From NCBI RefSeq assembly GCF_017304635.1, contig NZ_JAFKMA010000004.1:62001-126000 (forward strand): a stretch of 64,000 bases of DNA, written 5' to 3'. This DNA is from Sphingomonas sp. (GTDB lineage: Bacteria > Pseudomonadota > Alphaproteobacteria > Sphingomonadales > Sphingomonadaceae). Positions 15,892-24,072 of this stretch are shown here, piece by piece. The notes under the pieces were generated by a model. That model was not told the DNA's origin, ran no database searches, and saw only the letters and a program-made list of their open reading frames with translations. A program made the position numbers and the translations under genes. Position 1 is the stretch's first letter; the number at the start of each line of letters is the position of its first letter.

Positions 15892-16686
15892 ATGACGACC
15901 AAGGCGATCTTCATCACCGGGGGCGGATCGGGGATCGGCCGCGCCGTCGCGCAGCGCTTCGCGCGCGAGGGCTGGCGCGTCGGGCTCGCCGACGTCAACG
16001 CCGCCGGCTTGGCCGAGACCGCCGCGACGCTGCCCGCCGGCATGGCCGACACCTATGTCATGGACGTCCGCGATCGCGACGCGTGGCGCGCCAATCTCGA
16101 CGCTTTCACCGCGAAGACCGGCGGCCGGCTCGATGTCCTGTTCAACAATGCCGGGATCGGCACCGGCGGCCCGATCGCACAGATGAGCTTCGACGACATG
16201 GACCGGGTCGTCGCGATCAACCTGATGGGCGTGCTGAACGGCGCGAAGATCGGCCATGCCTATCTGGCGAAGACACCGGGCTCGTGCTTGCTCAACACCG
16301 CCAGCGCGTCGGCGATCTACGGCACGTCGGGGCTGGTGGTCTATTCGGCGACCAAGTTCGGGGTGCGCGCGCTGACCGAGGGGCTCGACGGCGAATGGTT
16401 CGCGGACGGGATCAAGGTGCGCGACCTCGTCCCCGGCTTCATCGACACGCCGCTGCTCGACGGCGCGGTCGAGGGCAGCAACCACAACATCCGCGAAGTG
16501 GTGACCGGCGCCGGCCTCGAACTGACCAGCGCCGCCGACGTCGCCGACGCGGCCTGGGCGGCGGTGCACGGTGATGCGGTCCACACGTATGTCGGCAAGA
16601 CCGCCCACCGCCTGAAATTCGCCGCGCGCTGGCTGCCGAAACAGATCCGCAAGCAGATGCGGCGGGGGATCGCGGCGCCGCAATGA
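15892..16686 (+). CDS. Short-chain dehydrogenase/reductase (SDR)
   Basis: NAD(P)-dependent oxidoreductase of 264 aa with a classical Rossmann layout. The cofactor motif TGGGSGIG is near residue 9, NNAG is in the middle, and the catalytic set is a Ser in TASASAIYGTSG plus YSATK. Acidic D in LADVNAAG after the second strand suggests NAD rather than NADP. I chose the ATG at 15892, which has GGAGAG just upstream; an ATG 12 bp earlier and another at 15850 are in frame. The substrate is not predictable. It is convergent with the pterin dehydratase gene, with a long hairpin between them. Confidence 0.88.
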   Translation: MTTKAIFITGGGSGIGRAVAQRFAREGWRVGLADVNAAGLAETAATLPAGMADTYVMDVRDRDAWRANLDAFTAKTGGRLDVLFNNAGIGTGGPIAQMSFDDMDRVVAINLMGVLNGAKIGHAYLAKTPGSCLLNTASASAIYGTSGLVVYSATKFGVRALTEGLDGEWFADGIKVRDLVPGFIDTPLLDGAVEGSNHNIREVVTGAGLELTSAADVADAAWAAVHGDAVHTYVGKTAHRLKFAARWLPKQIRKQMRRGIAAPQ

Positions 16687-16701
16687 TTGCGTCGGCAAGG
16701 C

Positions 16702-16783
16702 GCGGCACCGGCCCGCTCCCCCACCCGACCACCCAGACATTCTATCCTGTGGGTGGTCGGGTGGGGGAGCGGGCCGGTGCCGC
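16702..16783. terminator. Perfect 34-bp inverted repeat between convergent genes
   Basis: Arms 16702-16735 and 16750-16783 are exact reverse complements over 34 bp around a 14-base loop. The arm begins GCGGCACCGGCCCGC and ends CCCGACCACCCA. It fills the gap between the SDR stop codon (16686) and the stop of the convergent dehydratase (16786), so it can act as a bidirectional terminator. No U tract is needed for it to form a very stable hairpin, but U-dependent termination is not evident. It also looks like a mobile intergenic repeat. Confidence 0.7.
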
Positions 16784-16785
16784 CG

Positions 16786-17076
16786 TCAATCGACCAAAGC
16801 GTCGATCGCCTCGGCCATCGCGACGTCGCGGTGCGACAGGCCGCCGGCGTCGTGCGTCGTGAGAGTGATATCGACGCGGTTCCACACGTTCGACCATTCG
16901 GGATGGTGGTCGGCCTTTTCCGCCAGCAAGGCGACGCGCGTCATGAACGCGAACGCTTCGGAGAAATCGGCGAAGGTGAACGAGCGGCCGATCGCGTCGC
17001 GCCCCTCGTCGAAGTCCCAATCGTCGAGCTCGTCGAGCGCCGCGGCGCGTTCCTCCTCGCTCAGCTGATCGACCAT
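16786..17076 (-). CDS. phhB: Pterin-4a-carbinolamine dehydratase (PCD/DCoH family)
   Basis: Enzyme of 96 aa that dehydrates 4a-hydroxytetrahydrobiopterin to recycle the cofactor of phenylalanine hydroxylase. The family signature is complete: [13 protein letters not shown] followed by the third active-site histidine in LTTHD and then GLSHRD. The ATG at 17076 has AAAGGAAA 8 bases upstream; a much longer in-frame opening upstream lacks any family resemblance. No phenylalanine hydroxylase gene is nearby, so its partner must lie elsewhere. The gene is divergent from the zincin gene. Confidence 0.92.
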   Translation of the reverse strand: MVDQLSEEERAAALDELDDWDFDEGRDAIGRSFTFADFSEAFAFMTRVALLAEKADHHPEWSNVWNRVDITLTTHDAGGLSHRDVAMAEAIDALVD

Positions 17077-17120
17077 CGCGCGTTTCCTTTCGCCACCGGG
17101 TGGAGCGGGCTGGTGCCGCC

Positions 17121-17143
17121 GGGTTTCGGCTATGCCGAAACCC
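17121..17143. repeat. Inverted repeat in a divergent promoter region
   Basis: GGGTTTCGGC and GCCGAAACCC form a perfect 10-bp stem around TAT. It sits between the divergent starts of the pterin dehydratase (17076) and the zincin (17167). It could be an operator or a leader hairpin; nothing further can be read. Confidence 0.5.
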
Positions 17144-17166
17144 ACCGAAAGCCTATGCGGAGGACC

Positions 17167-17562
17167 ATGAGCGGGCAAGAGCGACGCGCGCCGAGCGCGG
17201 CGGACATCGAGGGACACGCGCGCGCGACGCTGGCGTCGCTGCCCGCGGCGTTCGCGCGGCACCTCGGCGACGTCGTGCTGATCGTCGAGGAGCTTGCCGA
17301 CGACGAGACGCTCGCCGCGCTCGGCATCGACGATCCGTTCGAGCTCACCGGCCTCTATCACGGCCGCCCGATCGGGGAGAAATCGGCGTTCGATTCGGGC
17401 ACGCCGCCCGATCGCATCCACCTCTATCGCCGCGCGATCCTCGACGAATGGGTGGCGGACGGCGAGGATTTGGCGACGCTGGTGCGGCACATCGTGATCC
17501 ACGAGGTCGGACATCATTTCGGGCTCAGCGACGATGACATGCACCGGCTGGAGGCGGAGTGA
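17167..17562 (+). CDS. Zincin-like metallopeptidase-family protein (PF06262 type)
   Basis: Small soluble protein of 131 aa with the minimal zincin motif HEVGHHFG near the C terminus, followed by an acidic LSDDDM block, as in the family formerly called DUF1025. The preceding helix reads [16 protein letters not shown]. The fold suggests a zinc hydrolase, but proteolysis has to my knowledge not been shown for the family. The ATG at 17167 follows GGAGGACC; an ATG four codons earlier is possible. It is followed by a REP-like element and then ccmA. Confidence 0.82.
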   Translation: MSGQERRAPSAADIEGHARATLASLPAAFARHLGDVVLIVEELADDETLAALGIDDPFELTGLYHGRPIGEKSAFDSGTPPDRIHLYRRAILDEWVADGEDLATLVRHIVIHEVGHHFGLSDDDMHRLEAE

Positions 17563-17586
17563 GGCAAGTGCCGCTGCCTTCACCAA

Positions 17587-17694
17587 CGTCATCCCCGCGC
17601 AGGCGGGGACCCATCCCCTGCGACAAGCCTCAGTCACGATCGGCGTGTTGGTGGACGGCGCGGGAGATGGGCCCCCGCCATCGCGGGGGTGACG
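17587..17694. repeat. Composite REP-like palindrome upstream of ccmA
   Basis: Same family as 14962-15053. The left arm begins CGTCATCCCCGCGCAGGCGG with CCCATCCCC, and the right arm has GAGATGGGCCCCCG and ends GCGGGGGTGACG, with a 40- to 50-bp centre. It occupies most of the gap between the zincin gene and ccmA, ending 17 bp before the ccmA start. Confidence 0.8.
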
Positions 17695-17710
17695 GTCGGG
17701 GGGTGCGCGC

Positions 17711-18337
17711 ATGCTGACCTTCGCCGCCGTCACCTGCGTCCGCGGCGGGCGGATGCTGTTCGCGGACCTGTCCTTCGCGCTCGCGCCCGGCGACGCCCTG
17801 CTCGTCACCGGCGCCAACGGCGTCGGCAAGTCGAGCCTGATCCGCCTCGCCGCCGGCCTGCTGACCCCCGCCGCCGGCCGCGTCGAGGCCGCGACCGACC
17901 GGGCGCTGCTGACCGAGCAGGCCGCGCTCGACGACGACCTGCCGCTCGGCCGGACGCTCGGTTTCTGGGCGGAACTCGATGGTCGCCGTGACGCCATCGC
18001 CGACGCGCTGACATCGCTGGCCCTCACCGACCTCGCCGCCATCCCCGTCCGCTTGCTCTCGACCGGCCAGCGCCGCCGCGCCGCGATCGCGCGGGTCGTC
18101 GCGAGCGGCGCGCCGTTGTGGCTGCTCGACGAACCTGCCAACGGGCTCGACGCCGCCGCCCTCGCGCTGCTCGAGAACGCCATCGCCCGCCACCGTTCGA
18201 CGGGCGGCGCGGTGCTCGTCGCCAGCCACACGCCGTTGGCGCTACCTTCCGCGCACAGTATCGCGCTCGCCGATCCAACTTTGCCGGTCCGACCATCCAA
18301 CATTTCACCCGGATCGGCGGAGGGCGCCCACTTATGA
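17711..18337 (+). CDS. ccmA: Cytochrome c biogenesis ATP-binding protein CcmA
   Basis: ATPase of the CcmABCDE system that releases heme-loaded CcmE for cytochrome c maturation; 208 aa. Walker A is GANGVGKSS, the signature is the CcmA-like [13 protein letters not shown], and Walker B runs into [10 protein letters not shown]. The downstream membrane gene ccmB overlaps by ATGA, the canonical pair. The other ccm genes (C, D, E, F) are not in this window. The last about 25 residues look unconserved. Confidence 0.93.
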   Translation: MLTFAAVTCVRGGRMLFADLSFALAPGDALLVTGANGVGKSSLIRLAAGLLTPAAGRVEAATDRALLTEQAALDDDLPLGRTLGFWAELDGRRDAIADALTSLALTDLAAIPVRLLSTGQRRRAAIARVVASGAPLWLLDEPANGLDAAALALLENAIARHRSTGGAVLVASHTPLALPSAHSIALADPTLPVRPSNISPGSAEGAHL

Positions 18338-18972
18338 TCGCCGCGCTGATCCGCCGCGACCTGCGCCGCGCGTGGCTGGGCGGCGGCGCGCTGTTGCCGG
18401 TCGCGTTCTTCCTGCTGGTGACGATCCTGTTTCCCTTCGCGGTCGGCCCGGACGCGCGGTTGCTCGCGCGGATCGGCGGCGGCGTGCTCTGGGCCGCCGC
18501 CCTGCTCGCCGCGCTGATCCCGATCGAGCGGCTGGTCGCGCCCGACCGCGCGAGCGGGGTGCTCGATCAGCTAATCGCGCGCGGGGTCCCGCCCGCGACG
18601 ATCGCCGCCGCCAAGCTCGCCGCCCACTGGCTCGCCTTCGCCCCGCCGCTGCTTGCCGCCGCTCTCCCGGCCAGCGCGCTGCTCGGCCTGTCGGGGGAGG
18701 CATTGGCGCGGATCGAGCTCGGCCTGCTGATCGGCACGCCCGGGCTGGCGGCGCTGGCGCTGGTCACGGCGGCGCTGACCGCCAGCCTGCGCGGCGCCGG
18801 CGCGATTGCCGGGCTCTTGGTGCTGCCGCTCGCGATCCCGCTATTGATCTTCGGCGCCGGCAGCCTCGACGGCGGCAGCGGCGCGCTCAAGCTCCTCGCC
18901 GCGACCAGCCTCCTCCTCGTCGCCGGCGCGCCGTTCGTCGCCGGCGCCGCGATCCGCGCGGGCCTGGAGTAG
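18334..18972 (+). CDS. ccmB: Heme exporter membrane protein CcmB
   Basis: Membrane partner of CcmA, 212 aa, with about six hydrophobic segments. It has the family N terminus [14 protein letters not shown], the loop block [18 protein letters not shown], and then [23 protein letters not shown]. The ATG at 18334 overlaps the ccmA stop codon as ATGA; an in-frame opening upstream is only a shadow of ccmA. It forms the CcmAB complex used in cytochrome c maturation, in keeping with the aerobic cytochrome oxidase genes nearby. Confidence 0.93.
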   Translation: MIAALIRRDLRRAWLGGGALLPVAFFLLVTILFPFAVGPDARLLARIGGGVLWAAALLAALIPIERLVAPDRASGVLDQLIARGVPPATIAAAKLAAHWLAFAPPLLAAALPASALLGLSGEALARIELGLLIGTPGLAALALVTAALTASLRGAGAIAGLLVLPLAIPLLIFGAGSLDGGSGALKLLAATSLLLVAGAPFVAGAAIRAGLE

Positions 18973-18985
18973 GTACTGGGAAAAA

Positions 18986-19387
18986 TTACTTGCGCAGCGT
19001 TTGGTCCAGCACGTCGATCGTCTTGGCGATCGAGATCGTGTAGACGCCGCCATTCGCGCTGCGCCACTCCGCGATGCCGCTATCCGCCGATGGAAACGTG
19101 CCGGGATCGGCCTTGAGCTCGGTCACGCTCTCGTCCAGACTTTGCTGCGACACTGGTTCGTGCGGCAAGATCGGTGCGTAATGGGGGTCCGACAAGTGAA
19201 AACCGATGACCGAGATATGATAGATTGGCCGGCCGCGTTTGTCCGTCTCGATCTTCTGAATCTTTAGCAGCGACCCATCGTCGCCGGGTCGAGTTTTGTA
19301 CGCCCAGACTTGTCCTTCGACATAAGATCGCGCCTGTGCAGAGGCTGGCAGCGGGATCATCGCCAATAGCGCGAGCACGTACTTCAT
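18986..19387 (-). CDS. Exported protein of unknown function
   Basis: I do not recognise this 133-aa protein. It has a clear signal peptide (MKYVLALLAMIPLPASAQA) and a short mixed alpha/beta body with RSYVEGQVWAYKTRPGDDG near the start and YHISVIGFHLSD in the middle. No catalytic motif or cysteine pair is evident, and there is no lipobox. Its base composition is lower in GC than its neighbours, with TTT, ATA and AAA codons. It is the last gene of a run in which SURF1, thrC, the methyltransferase and this gene are linked by ATGA overlaps. It is convergent with ccmB. Confidence 0.72.
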   Translation of the reverse strand: MKYVLALLAMIPLPASAQARSYVEGQVWAYKTRPGDDGSLLKIQKIETDKRGRPIYHISVIGFHLSDPHYAPILPHEPVSQQSLDESVTELKADPGTFPSADSGIAEWRSANGGVYTISIAKTIDVLDQTLRK

Positions 19388-20259
19388 AATCCGATGCTCC
19401 ACCGCGCCCAGATCGCCGTCGGGAGGAGCAGGCCGCGCGCTTCCTCGCGCACCGCGAGTTCGCCGGCCTCGACCGTGCCGGGCAGATCGGCGAACGCCTG
19501 CGCGAGCAGCTCGCGGATCGCCAGCGCCGACATCCGCACGGCATAGACGGTCAGGAACAGGAACCGCGACCGCTCGTCGAGCAACTGCCGGCAATCGTGG
19601 ATCAGGCCGGGCAGCCCCTCCTCCAGCCGCCACACCTCGCCCTCCGGCCCGCGCCCGAACTTGGGCGGGTCGAGCAGGATGCCGTCGTAGCGGCGCCCGC
19701 GCCGCACCTCGCGCGCGGCGAACTTGGTGGCGTCGTCGACCATCCAGCGCACCGGCCTGTCGTCGAGCCCGGCCAGCCGCGCATTCGCCCGCGCCGCCTC
19801 GACCGACTTCTTCGACGCGTCGACATGGACCATCTTCACGCCGCGCGCCGCCAGCGCCAGCGTGCCGACGCCGGTATAGCCGAACAGGTTGAGCGCCTCC
19901 GCCTCGTCCACGCCGTCGAGCCGCTCGCGCATCCAGCTCCATACCGGCGCCATGTCGGGGAAGAAGCCGAGGTGGCGGAACGGCGTGGTCTGCGCGGTGA
20001 AGGCGACGTCGTCCCACCGCATCGGCCAGCCGTCGCGCGGGATTTGCCCCGTGAACTGCCAGCGTCCACCGCCTTCCTCGTCGGAACCGGGGATGAACTC
20101 GCCATCGGCCTTCCAGTCGAGGCTGGCGGGCGCCCACATCGCCTGCGGCTCGGGCCGGATGAAGCGGAAGCGGCCGTAGCGTTCGAGCTTGCGGCCATGC
20201 CCGCTGTCGACCAGCCCGTAATCGGGCCAGGGCTCGCCGATCAGCGTGGCGAGCGTCAT
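19384..20259 (-). CDS. SAM-dependent methyltransferase, RlmI-like (23S rRNA cytosine type)
   Basis: Class I methyltransferase of 291 aa. The SAM-binding strand is ALNLFGYTGVGTLALAARG, with HVDASKKSVEAARANA after it and the catalytic-region motif ILLDPPKFGRGP. This matches the C-terminal catalytic part of RlmI/RlmK-type 23S rRNA methyltransferases. The protein is shorter than RlmI (about 396 aa) and lacks an N-terminal PUA domain. RNA is the likely substrate, but the exact base is unknown. It overlaps both thrC and the small exported protein gene by ATGA. Confidence 0.82.
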   Translation of the reverse strand: MTLATLIGEPWPDYGLVDSGHGRKLERYGRFRFIRPEPQAMWAPASLDWKADGEFIPGSDEEGGGRWQFTGQIPRDGWPMRWDDVAFTAQTTPFRHLGFFPDMAPVWSWMRERLDGVDEAEALNLFGYTGVGTLALAARGVKMVHVDASKKSVEAARANARLAGLDDRPVRWMVDDATKFAAREVRRGRRYDGILLDPPKFGRGPEGEVWRLEEGLPGLIHDCRQLLDERSRFLFLTVYAVRMSALAIRELLAQAFADLPGTVEAGELAVREEARGLLLPTAIWARWSIGL

Positions 20260-21662
20260 CGCGCCGCGGTGACGGCGACGTAGCCGGCGACCGCGTCAAA
20301 GGTCGCGGGCAGCGTCTCGTAGCGTTCCTCGCGCTCGAACAGGTCGCCGACGCGGCTGGGCAGCGCCGGGCGCACGCCGGTCGCGCGCTCGACCGCGTCG
20401 CGGAACTTCGCCGGATGCGCGGTCGCGAGCGTGACCACCGGCACGTCGAGGTCGCCGGCGCGGGCCGCGGCGAGGCCGATCGCGGTGTGGGGATCGATGA
20501 CCTGCCCCGCCCGCTCGCACGCCCAGCGCATCGCCAGCGCCATATCGTCGAGGTCGACGCGGGTGCCGGTGAACAGCGCGCTCGCGCCCTCCCGCTGGGC
20601 ATTGGTCAGCTGCATCGCCTTGGCCGATTCGAACCCCGCCATCTGCGCGGCGATCGCCTGCCCGTCGCGGCCACCCAGGTCGAACAGCAGGCGTTCGAAG
20701 TTCGAGCTGACCTGGATGTCCATCGACGGCGTCGGCGTCGCCACCACCGCGCGCGCCGAATAGTCGCCGGTCGCCAGCGCCCGCGCGAGGATGTCGTTGA
20801 CGTTGGTCGCGACGATCAGCCGCGCGACCGGGAGGCCCATCCGGCTCGCGACATAGCCGGCGAACACGTCGCCGAAATTGCCGGTCGGGACCGAGAAGGC
20901 GACCGCGCGGTCTGGCGCGCCGAGGCGCACCGCCGCGTAGAAATAATAGACCACCTGCGCCATCAGCCGCGCCCAGTTGATCGAGTTGACCGCCGACAGC
21001 CGCAAATGCCCGAGCGGCCCGTCGCCCGCCGCCTGCGCGTTGAACATCGCCTTCACCAGGCCCTGCGCGTCGTCGAAATCGCCCTCGATCGCGATGTTGT
21101 GGACGTTGGGAGCCAGCACCGTGGTCATCTGGCGGCGCTGGACGTCGGACACCCGCCCCCGGGGATGGAGCATGAAGATCTCGACGCGCTCACGCCCGGC
21201 CAGCGCGTCGATCGCCGCCGAGCCGGTGTCGCCGCTGGTCGCGCCGATCACCGTCAGCGGGCGGTCGGCGCCGGTCAGGAACCGTTCGAACAGCAGCCCG
21301 AGCAGTTGCAGCGCGACGTCCTTGAACGCCAGCGTCGGGCCGTGGAACAGTTCGAGCAGCCATTGCCGCCGGTCGAGCTGGACCAGCGGCGTGACGGCAT
21401 CGTGCGAGAACCGGCCGTACGCCTGTGTGCACAGCGCGCGCAGCTCGTCCTCGCCCAGCGCGTCGCCGACGAACGGCAGCATCACGCGCACCGCAGTCTC
21501 GACGTACGACAATCCCGCCATGTCCGCGATCGCCGCCCGCGACAGGGTCGGCCACGTCTCCGGCACGTACAGCCCGCCGTCGCTCGCCAGCCCGGCCAGC
21601 GTCGCGTCGCGGAAATCGAGGATCGGCGCGGTTCCCCGCGTGCTCTGGTAACGCATCGTCAT
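20256..21662 (-). CDS. thrC: Threonine synthase
   Basis: PLP enzyme converting O-phosphohomoserine to threonine, 468 aa, of the long (E. coli/yeast-like) class. The N terminus MRYQSTRGTAPILDFRDATLAGLASDGGLYVPE is typical (written as RYQSTRGTAPILDF then GLASDGGLYVPE), the PLP lysine is in FHGPTLAFKDVAL, and ATSGDTGSAA binds phosphate. The ATG at 21662 overlaps the SURF1 stop codon; a second ATG two codons later is equally good. Linkage of thrC to the cytochrome oxidase assembly genes is common in alphaproteobacteria. Confidence 0.96.
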   Translation of the reverse strand: MTMRYQSTRGTAPILDFRDATLAGLASDGGLYVPETWPTLSRAAIADMAGLSYVETAVRVMLPFVGDALGEDELRALCTQAYGRFSHDAVTPLVQLDRRQWLLELFHGPTLAFKDVALQLLGLLFERFLTGADRPLTVIGATSGDTGSAAIDALAGRERVEIFMLHPRGRVSDVQRRQMTTVLAPNVHNIAIEGDFDDAQGLVKAMFNAQAAGDGPLGHLRLSAVNSINWARLMAQVVYYFYAAVRLGAPDRAVAFSVPTGNFGDVFAGYVASRMGLPVARLIVATNVNDILARALATGDYSARAVVATPTPSMDIQVSSNFERLLFDLGGRDGQAIAAQMAGFESAKAMQLTNAQREGASALFTGTRVDLDDMALAMRWACERAGQVIDPHTAIGLAAARAGDLDVPVVTLATAHPAKFRDAVERATGVRPALPSRVGDLFEREERYETLPATFDAVAGYVAVTAAR

Positions 21663-22291
21663 GTCCCCCGCGCCCGGTCGCGGGTCTGACTGCGGACCCG
21701 GCTGCGCAGCGCGAGCCCGTAGATGGTCACGGCGATGCCTGCAAATATGAACCACTGCACCGCATAAGCGAGGTGGTTGTTGGGTACCGAATCGAGGCTG
21801 GGCATCGCGTTGGCGGTGAGTCCCGGCGCGGGCGGGTCGGCAACCAGCAGCAGCGTCTGCTGCGGCGCCTGACCGACGATCCGCGCGATCAGCGGGGTCG
21901 TACTCGGCGCGTGGCTGATCGTGCCGGTGACCAGACCGCCGCGCCAGGTCGGCTTCACCTCGGGATCGCGGGTCGTGCCGATCTGCACCGTCAGGCCGGG
22001 CCCCTCCGCCCCGGTGCGGCAATGCGCGAGCACGCGGAAACCCGCATTGCCCGCCCCCGCCGTCTCGAACCCGACCGGTTGCAGACACATCGCGGTCGCG
22101 CGGCGGAACAGCAGTTCGTCGCCGGTCGCCCGGTCGGGGAACGGGATCGGCGGCCTGGCCGGGTTGGCGGCGAGTTCGCGGAGCAGCGCGAGCTTCTCCT
22201 GCCGCCGTTCGAGCTGCCAGAAACCGAGCGCGACCATCGCCGCCGCGGCCAGCGCGACGAGGATGGTCGAAAGGATCGGTACGCGCTTCAC
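21659..22291 (-). CDS. SURF1-family cytochrome c oxidase assembly protein
   Basis: Inner-membrane protein of 210 aa that helps insert heme a into subunit I of the aa3-type oxidase. It has the two-helix layout of the family: an N-terminal helix (about 5-23) then FWQLERRQEKLALL, a periplasmic domain, and a C-terminal helix preceded by PNNHLAYAVQWF, which is a SURF1 signature. It lies between the subunit III gene and thrC, and overlaps thrC by 4 bp. About 50 bp separate it from subunit III. Confidence 0.92.
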   Translation of the reverse strand: MKRVPILSTILVALAAAAMVALGFWQLERRQEKLALLRELAANPARPPIPFPDRATGDELLFRRATAMCLQPVGFETAGAGNAGFRVLAHCRTGAEGPGLTVQIGTTRDPEVKPTWRGGLVTGTISHAPSTTPLIARIVGQAPQQTLLLVADPPAPGLTANAMPSLDSVPNNHLAYAVQWFIFAGIAVTIYGLALRSRVRSQTRDRARGT

Positions 22292-22342
22292 CGGCTCGTC
22301 ACGCGGCCGACGCGCTTCGCCCGGTGCGGGCGAGTCGCATCG

Positions 22343-23254
22343 TCAGCCGGCGTGGATCGGTGCGCCCCAGCCGCCCCAGACGTAGATGGTGACGAACAGG
22401 AACAGCCACACCACGTCGACGAAGTGCCAGTACCATGCCGCCGCTTCGAACCCGAAATGCTGGCGCGGGGTGAAGTCGCCGCGATACACGCGGACCAGGT
22501 TCACGATCAGGAAGATCGTCCCGATCAGCACGTGGAAGCCGTGGAAGCCGGTCGCCATGAAGAACGACGCGCCGTAGTTGATCCCCTTGAACGGGAACGG
22601 CGCTTCCGAATATTCGTAGAACTGGATCGAGCTGAACAGCAGGCCGAGCAGGATCGTCAGCCACAGGCCCTTCTTGACGCTGTCGTTCTCGCCGACGCCG
22701 ATCAGGCCCCACAGCCCCTTCTTCTCGCCGCCGCGCTGGTTGTGGATCAGCGCGTGGTGCGCCCAGGTCACCGTCGTGCCCGACAGCAGCAGGATCAGCG
22801 TGTTGAGCAGCGGGAACTGGAAGGCGTTGATGACCTCCATCCCCTTGGGCGGCCACGTGCCGAGGATGTTCTTGGTCGTCTCCGGGATGCGGTCGACGAC
22901 ATGGTCGAGATAAGTGACCGGCGCCGGGAACAGCGAGAAATCGAAGAACGCCCAGAACCAGCCGAGGAAGAACATCACCTCCGACGCGATGAACAGCACC
23001 ATGCCGTAGCGCAGGTGAAGCTGCACGACCGGGGTATGGTCGCCCTCATGCGCTTCCTTGATGACGTCCGACCACCAGAAGAACATCGTCGCGAGCACCG
23101 CCATCACGCCGAGCCCGAACACCGCGGGCGCATGGCCTGCGCCCTTCATCCACATGATGCCGCCGACCGCGAGCACCAGCGCGGCCATCGAGCCCATCAG
23201 CGGCCAGGGGCTGGGCGGAAGGATGTGGTAATCGTGGTTCTTGGCGCCGGCCAT
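22343..23254 (-). CDS. ctaE: Cytochrome c oxidase subunit III
   Basis: Membrane subunit of the aa3-type heme-copper oxidase, 303 aa with seven predicted helices. Conserved blocks are HDYHILPPSPWPLMGS at the N terminus, LRYGMVLFIASEVMFFLGWF, TWAHHALIHNQR, GFHGFHVLIGTIFL and AAWYWHFVDVVWLFLF. It lies downstream of ctaG on the same strand with a 30-bp gap. Confidence 0.97.
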   Translation of the reverse strand: MAGAKNHDYHILPPSPWPLMGSMAALVLAVGGIMWMKGAGHAPAVFGLGVMAVLATMFFWWSDVIKEAHEGDHTPVVQLHLRYGMVLFIASEVMFFLGWFWAFFDFSLFPAPVTYLDHVVDRIPETTKNILGTWPPKGMEVINAFQFPLLNTLILLLSGTTVTWAHHALIHNQRGGEKKGLWGLIGVGENDSVKKGLWLTILLGLLFSSIQFYEYSEAPFPFKGINYGASFFMATGFHGFHVLIGTIFLIVNLVRVYRGDFTPRQHFGFEAAAWYWHFVDVVWLFLFVTIYVWGGWGAPIHAG

Positions 23255-23284
23255 GGCTCGTTCCCTGTTATCTGTACCTTCGCT

Positions 23285-23818
23285 CTAGCTAGGACTTTTC
23301 CCGGAATCCACCGGGTAAAACGTGTAGCTGAGCGTGATCGTCTGGATGTCGCGCGCGTCCGGGTCCTTCAGGATCGCCGGATCGACGTAGAAGATCACCG
23401 GCATCCGCGCGGTCTCGCCGGGTTGCAGCGTCTGCTGGGTGAAGCAGAAGCACTGGATCTTCTTGAAATAATAGCCCGCCTGCGCCGGTGACACGTTGAA
23501 CGTCGCGGTCCCGGTGATCGGGTGGTCGGACAGGTTGGTCGCCTTGAAGAACGCCATGTCGCGGGCGCCGATGTCGATCACCTCGGACTCGTTTTCGGGG
23601 ACGAAGCGCCACTTGAGCGTCGGCGCGACGTTGGTGTCGAACGCGATCCGCATCTTGCCGTCGACCGCGCCGGGCGCGCGCAAAGCGCGGCCCGTGGTGC
23701 CGTTCAGCCCGGTCGCCTGGCAGAACAGGCGATAGAGCGGCACGCTCGCCCAGGCGAGGCCGCTCATCCCGACGATGCCGACGACGGCGAGCAGGGCGGT
23801 GCGGCCGGTCCGCGTCAT
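23285..23818 (-). CDS. ctaG: Cytochrome c oxidase assembly protein CtaG (Cox11)
   Basis: Copper chaperone that delivers Cu to the CuB site of subunit I; 177 aa. One N-terminal membrane helix (about 10-27) is followed by a periplasmic immunoglobulin-like domain with the copper-binding motif CFCFTQQTLQPGE. ASVPLYRLFCQATGL after the helix is also characteristic. The ATG at 23818 overlaps the stop of the small upstream gene as ATGA. Confidence 0.95.
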   Translation of the reverse strand: MTRTGRTALLAVVGIVGMSGLAWASVPLYRLFCQATGLNGTTGRALRAPGAVDGKMRIAFDTNVAPTLKWRFVPENESEVIDIGARDMAFFKATNLSDHPITGTATFNVSPAQAGYYFKKIQCFCFTQQTLQPGETARMPVIFYVDPAILKDPDARDIQTITLSYTFYPVDSGKSPS

Positions 23819-24072
23819 TTGTGCTGCCCCCCGATCTTGGCGATGGCGAGCGCGAAGATCAGCGCGACCAGCACGCCGAGCACCAGTGCGACGACGCGGG
23901 CGTTGCGCCGCTGCGCCGCCAGCCGCTGCGCCTGCGCGTCGGGCGGCAATTGCTCCCACACGAACGGCGGCGGCACGTACCGACCCTGGCTGACACCCGG
24001 TTGCGGGCCGGGCTCGCCCGGCGACCCGTCGGGCACATGGCCGCGCATCACGTCGTCGGGCTCGTCGCTCAT
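23815..24072 (-). CDS. Small single-helix membrane protein of the oxidase assembly operon
   Basis: 85 aa with a Pro/Gly-rich hydrophilic N terminus, a basic stretch ([14 protein letters not shown]) and one C-terminal membrane helix (about 60-80). It is locked between ctaB and ctaG by ATGA overlaps at both ends, so it must be co-translated with oxidase assembly factors. Small proteins occur at this position in other alphaproteobacteria (CoxF-like), but I cannot confirm homology from the sequence. A structural or assembly role is inferred from context. Confidence 0.75.
   Translation of the reverse strand: MSDEPDDVMRGHVPDGSPGEPGPQPGVSQGRYVPPPFVWEQLPPDAQAQRLAAQRRNARVVALVLGVLVALIFALAIAKIGGQHK

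Noticed and set aside
21425-23491. Long plus-strand open frame across SURF1 and cytochrome oxidase subunit III
   Set aside because: It is Arg-rich low-complexity sequence, antisense to clearly recognised genes.
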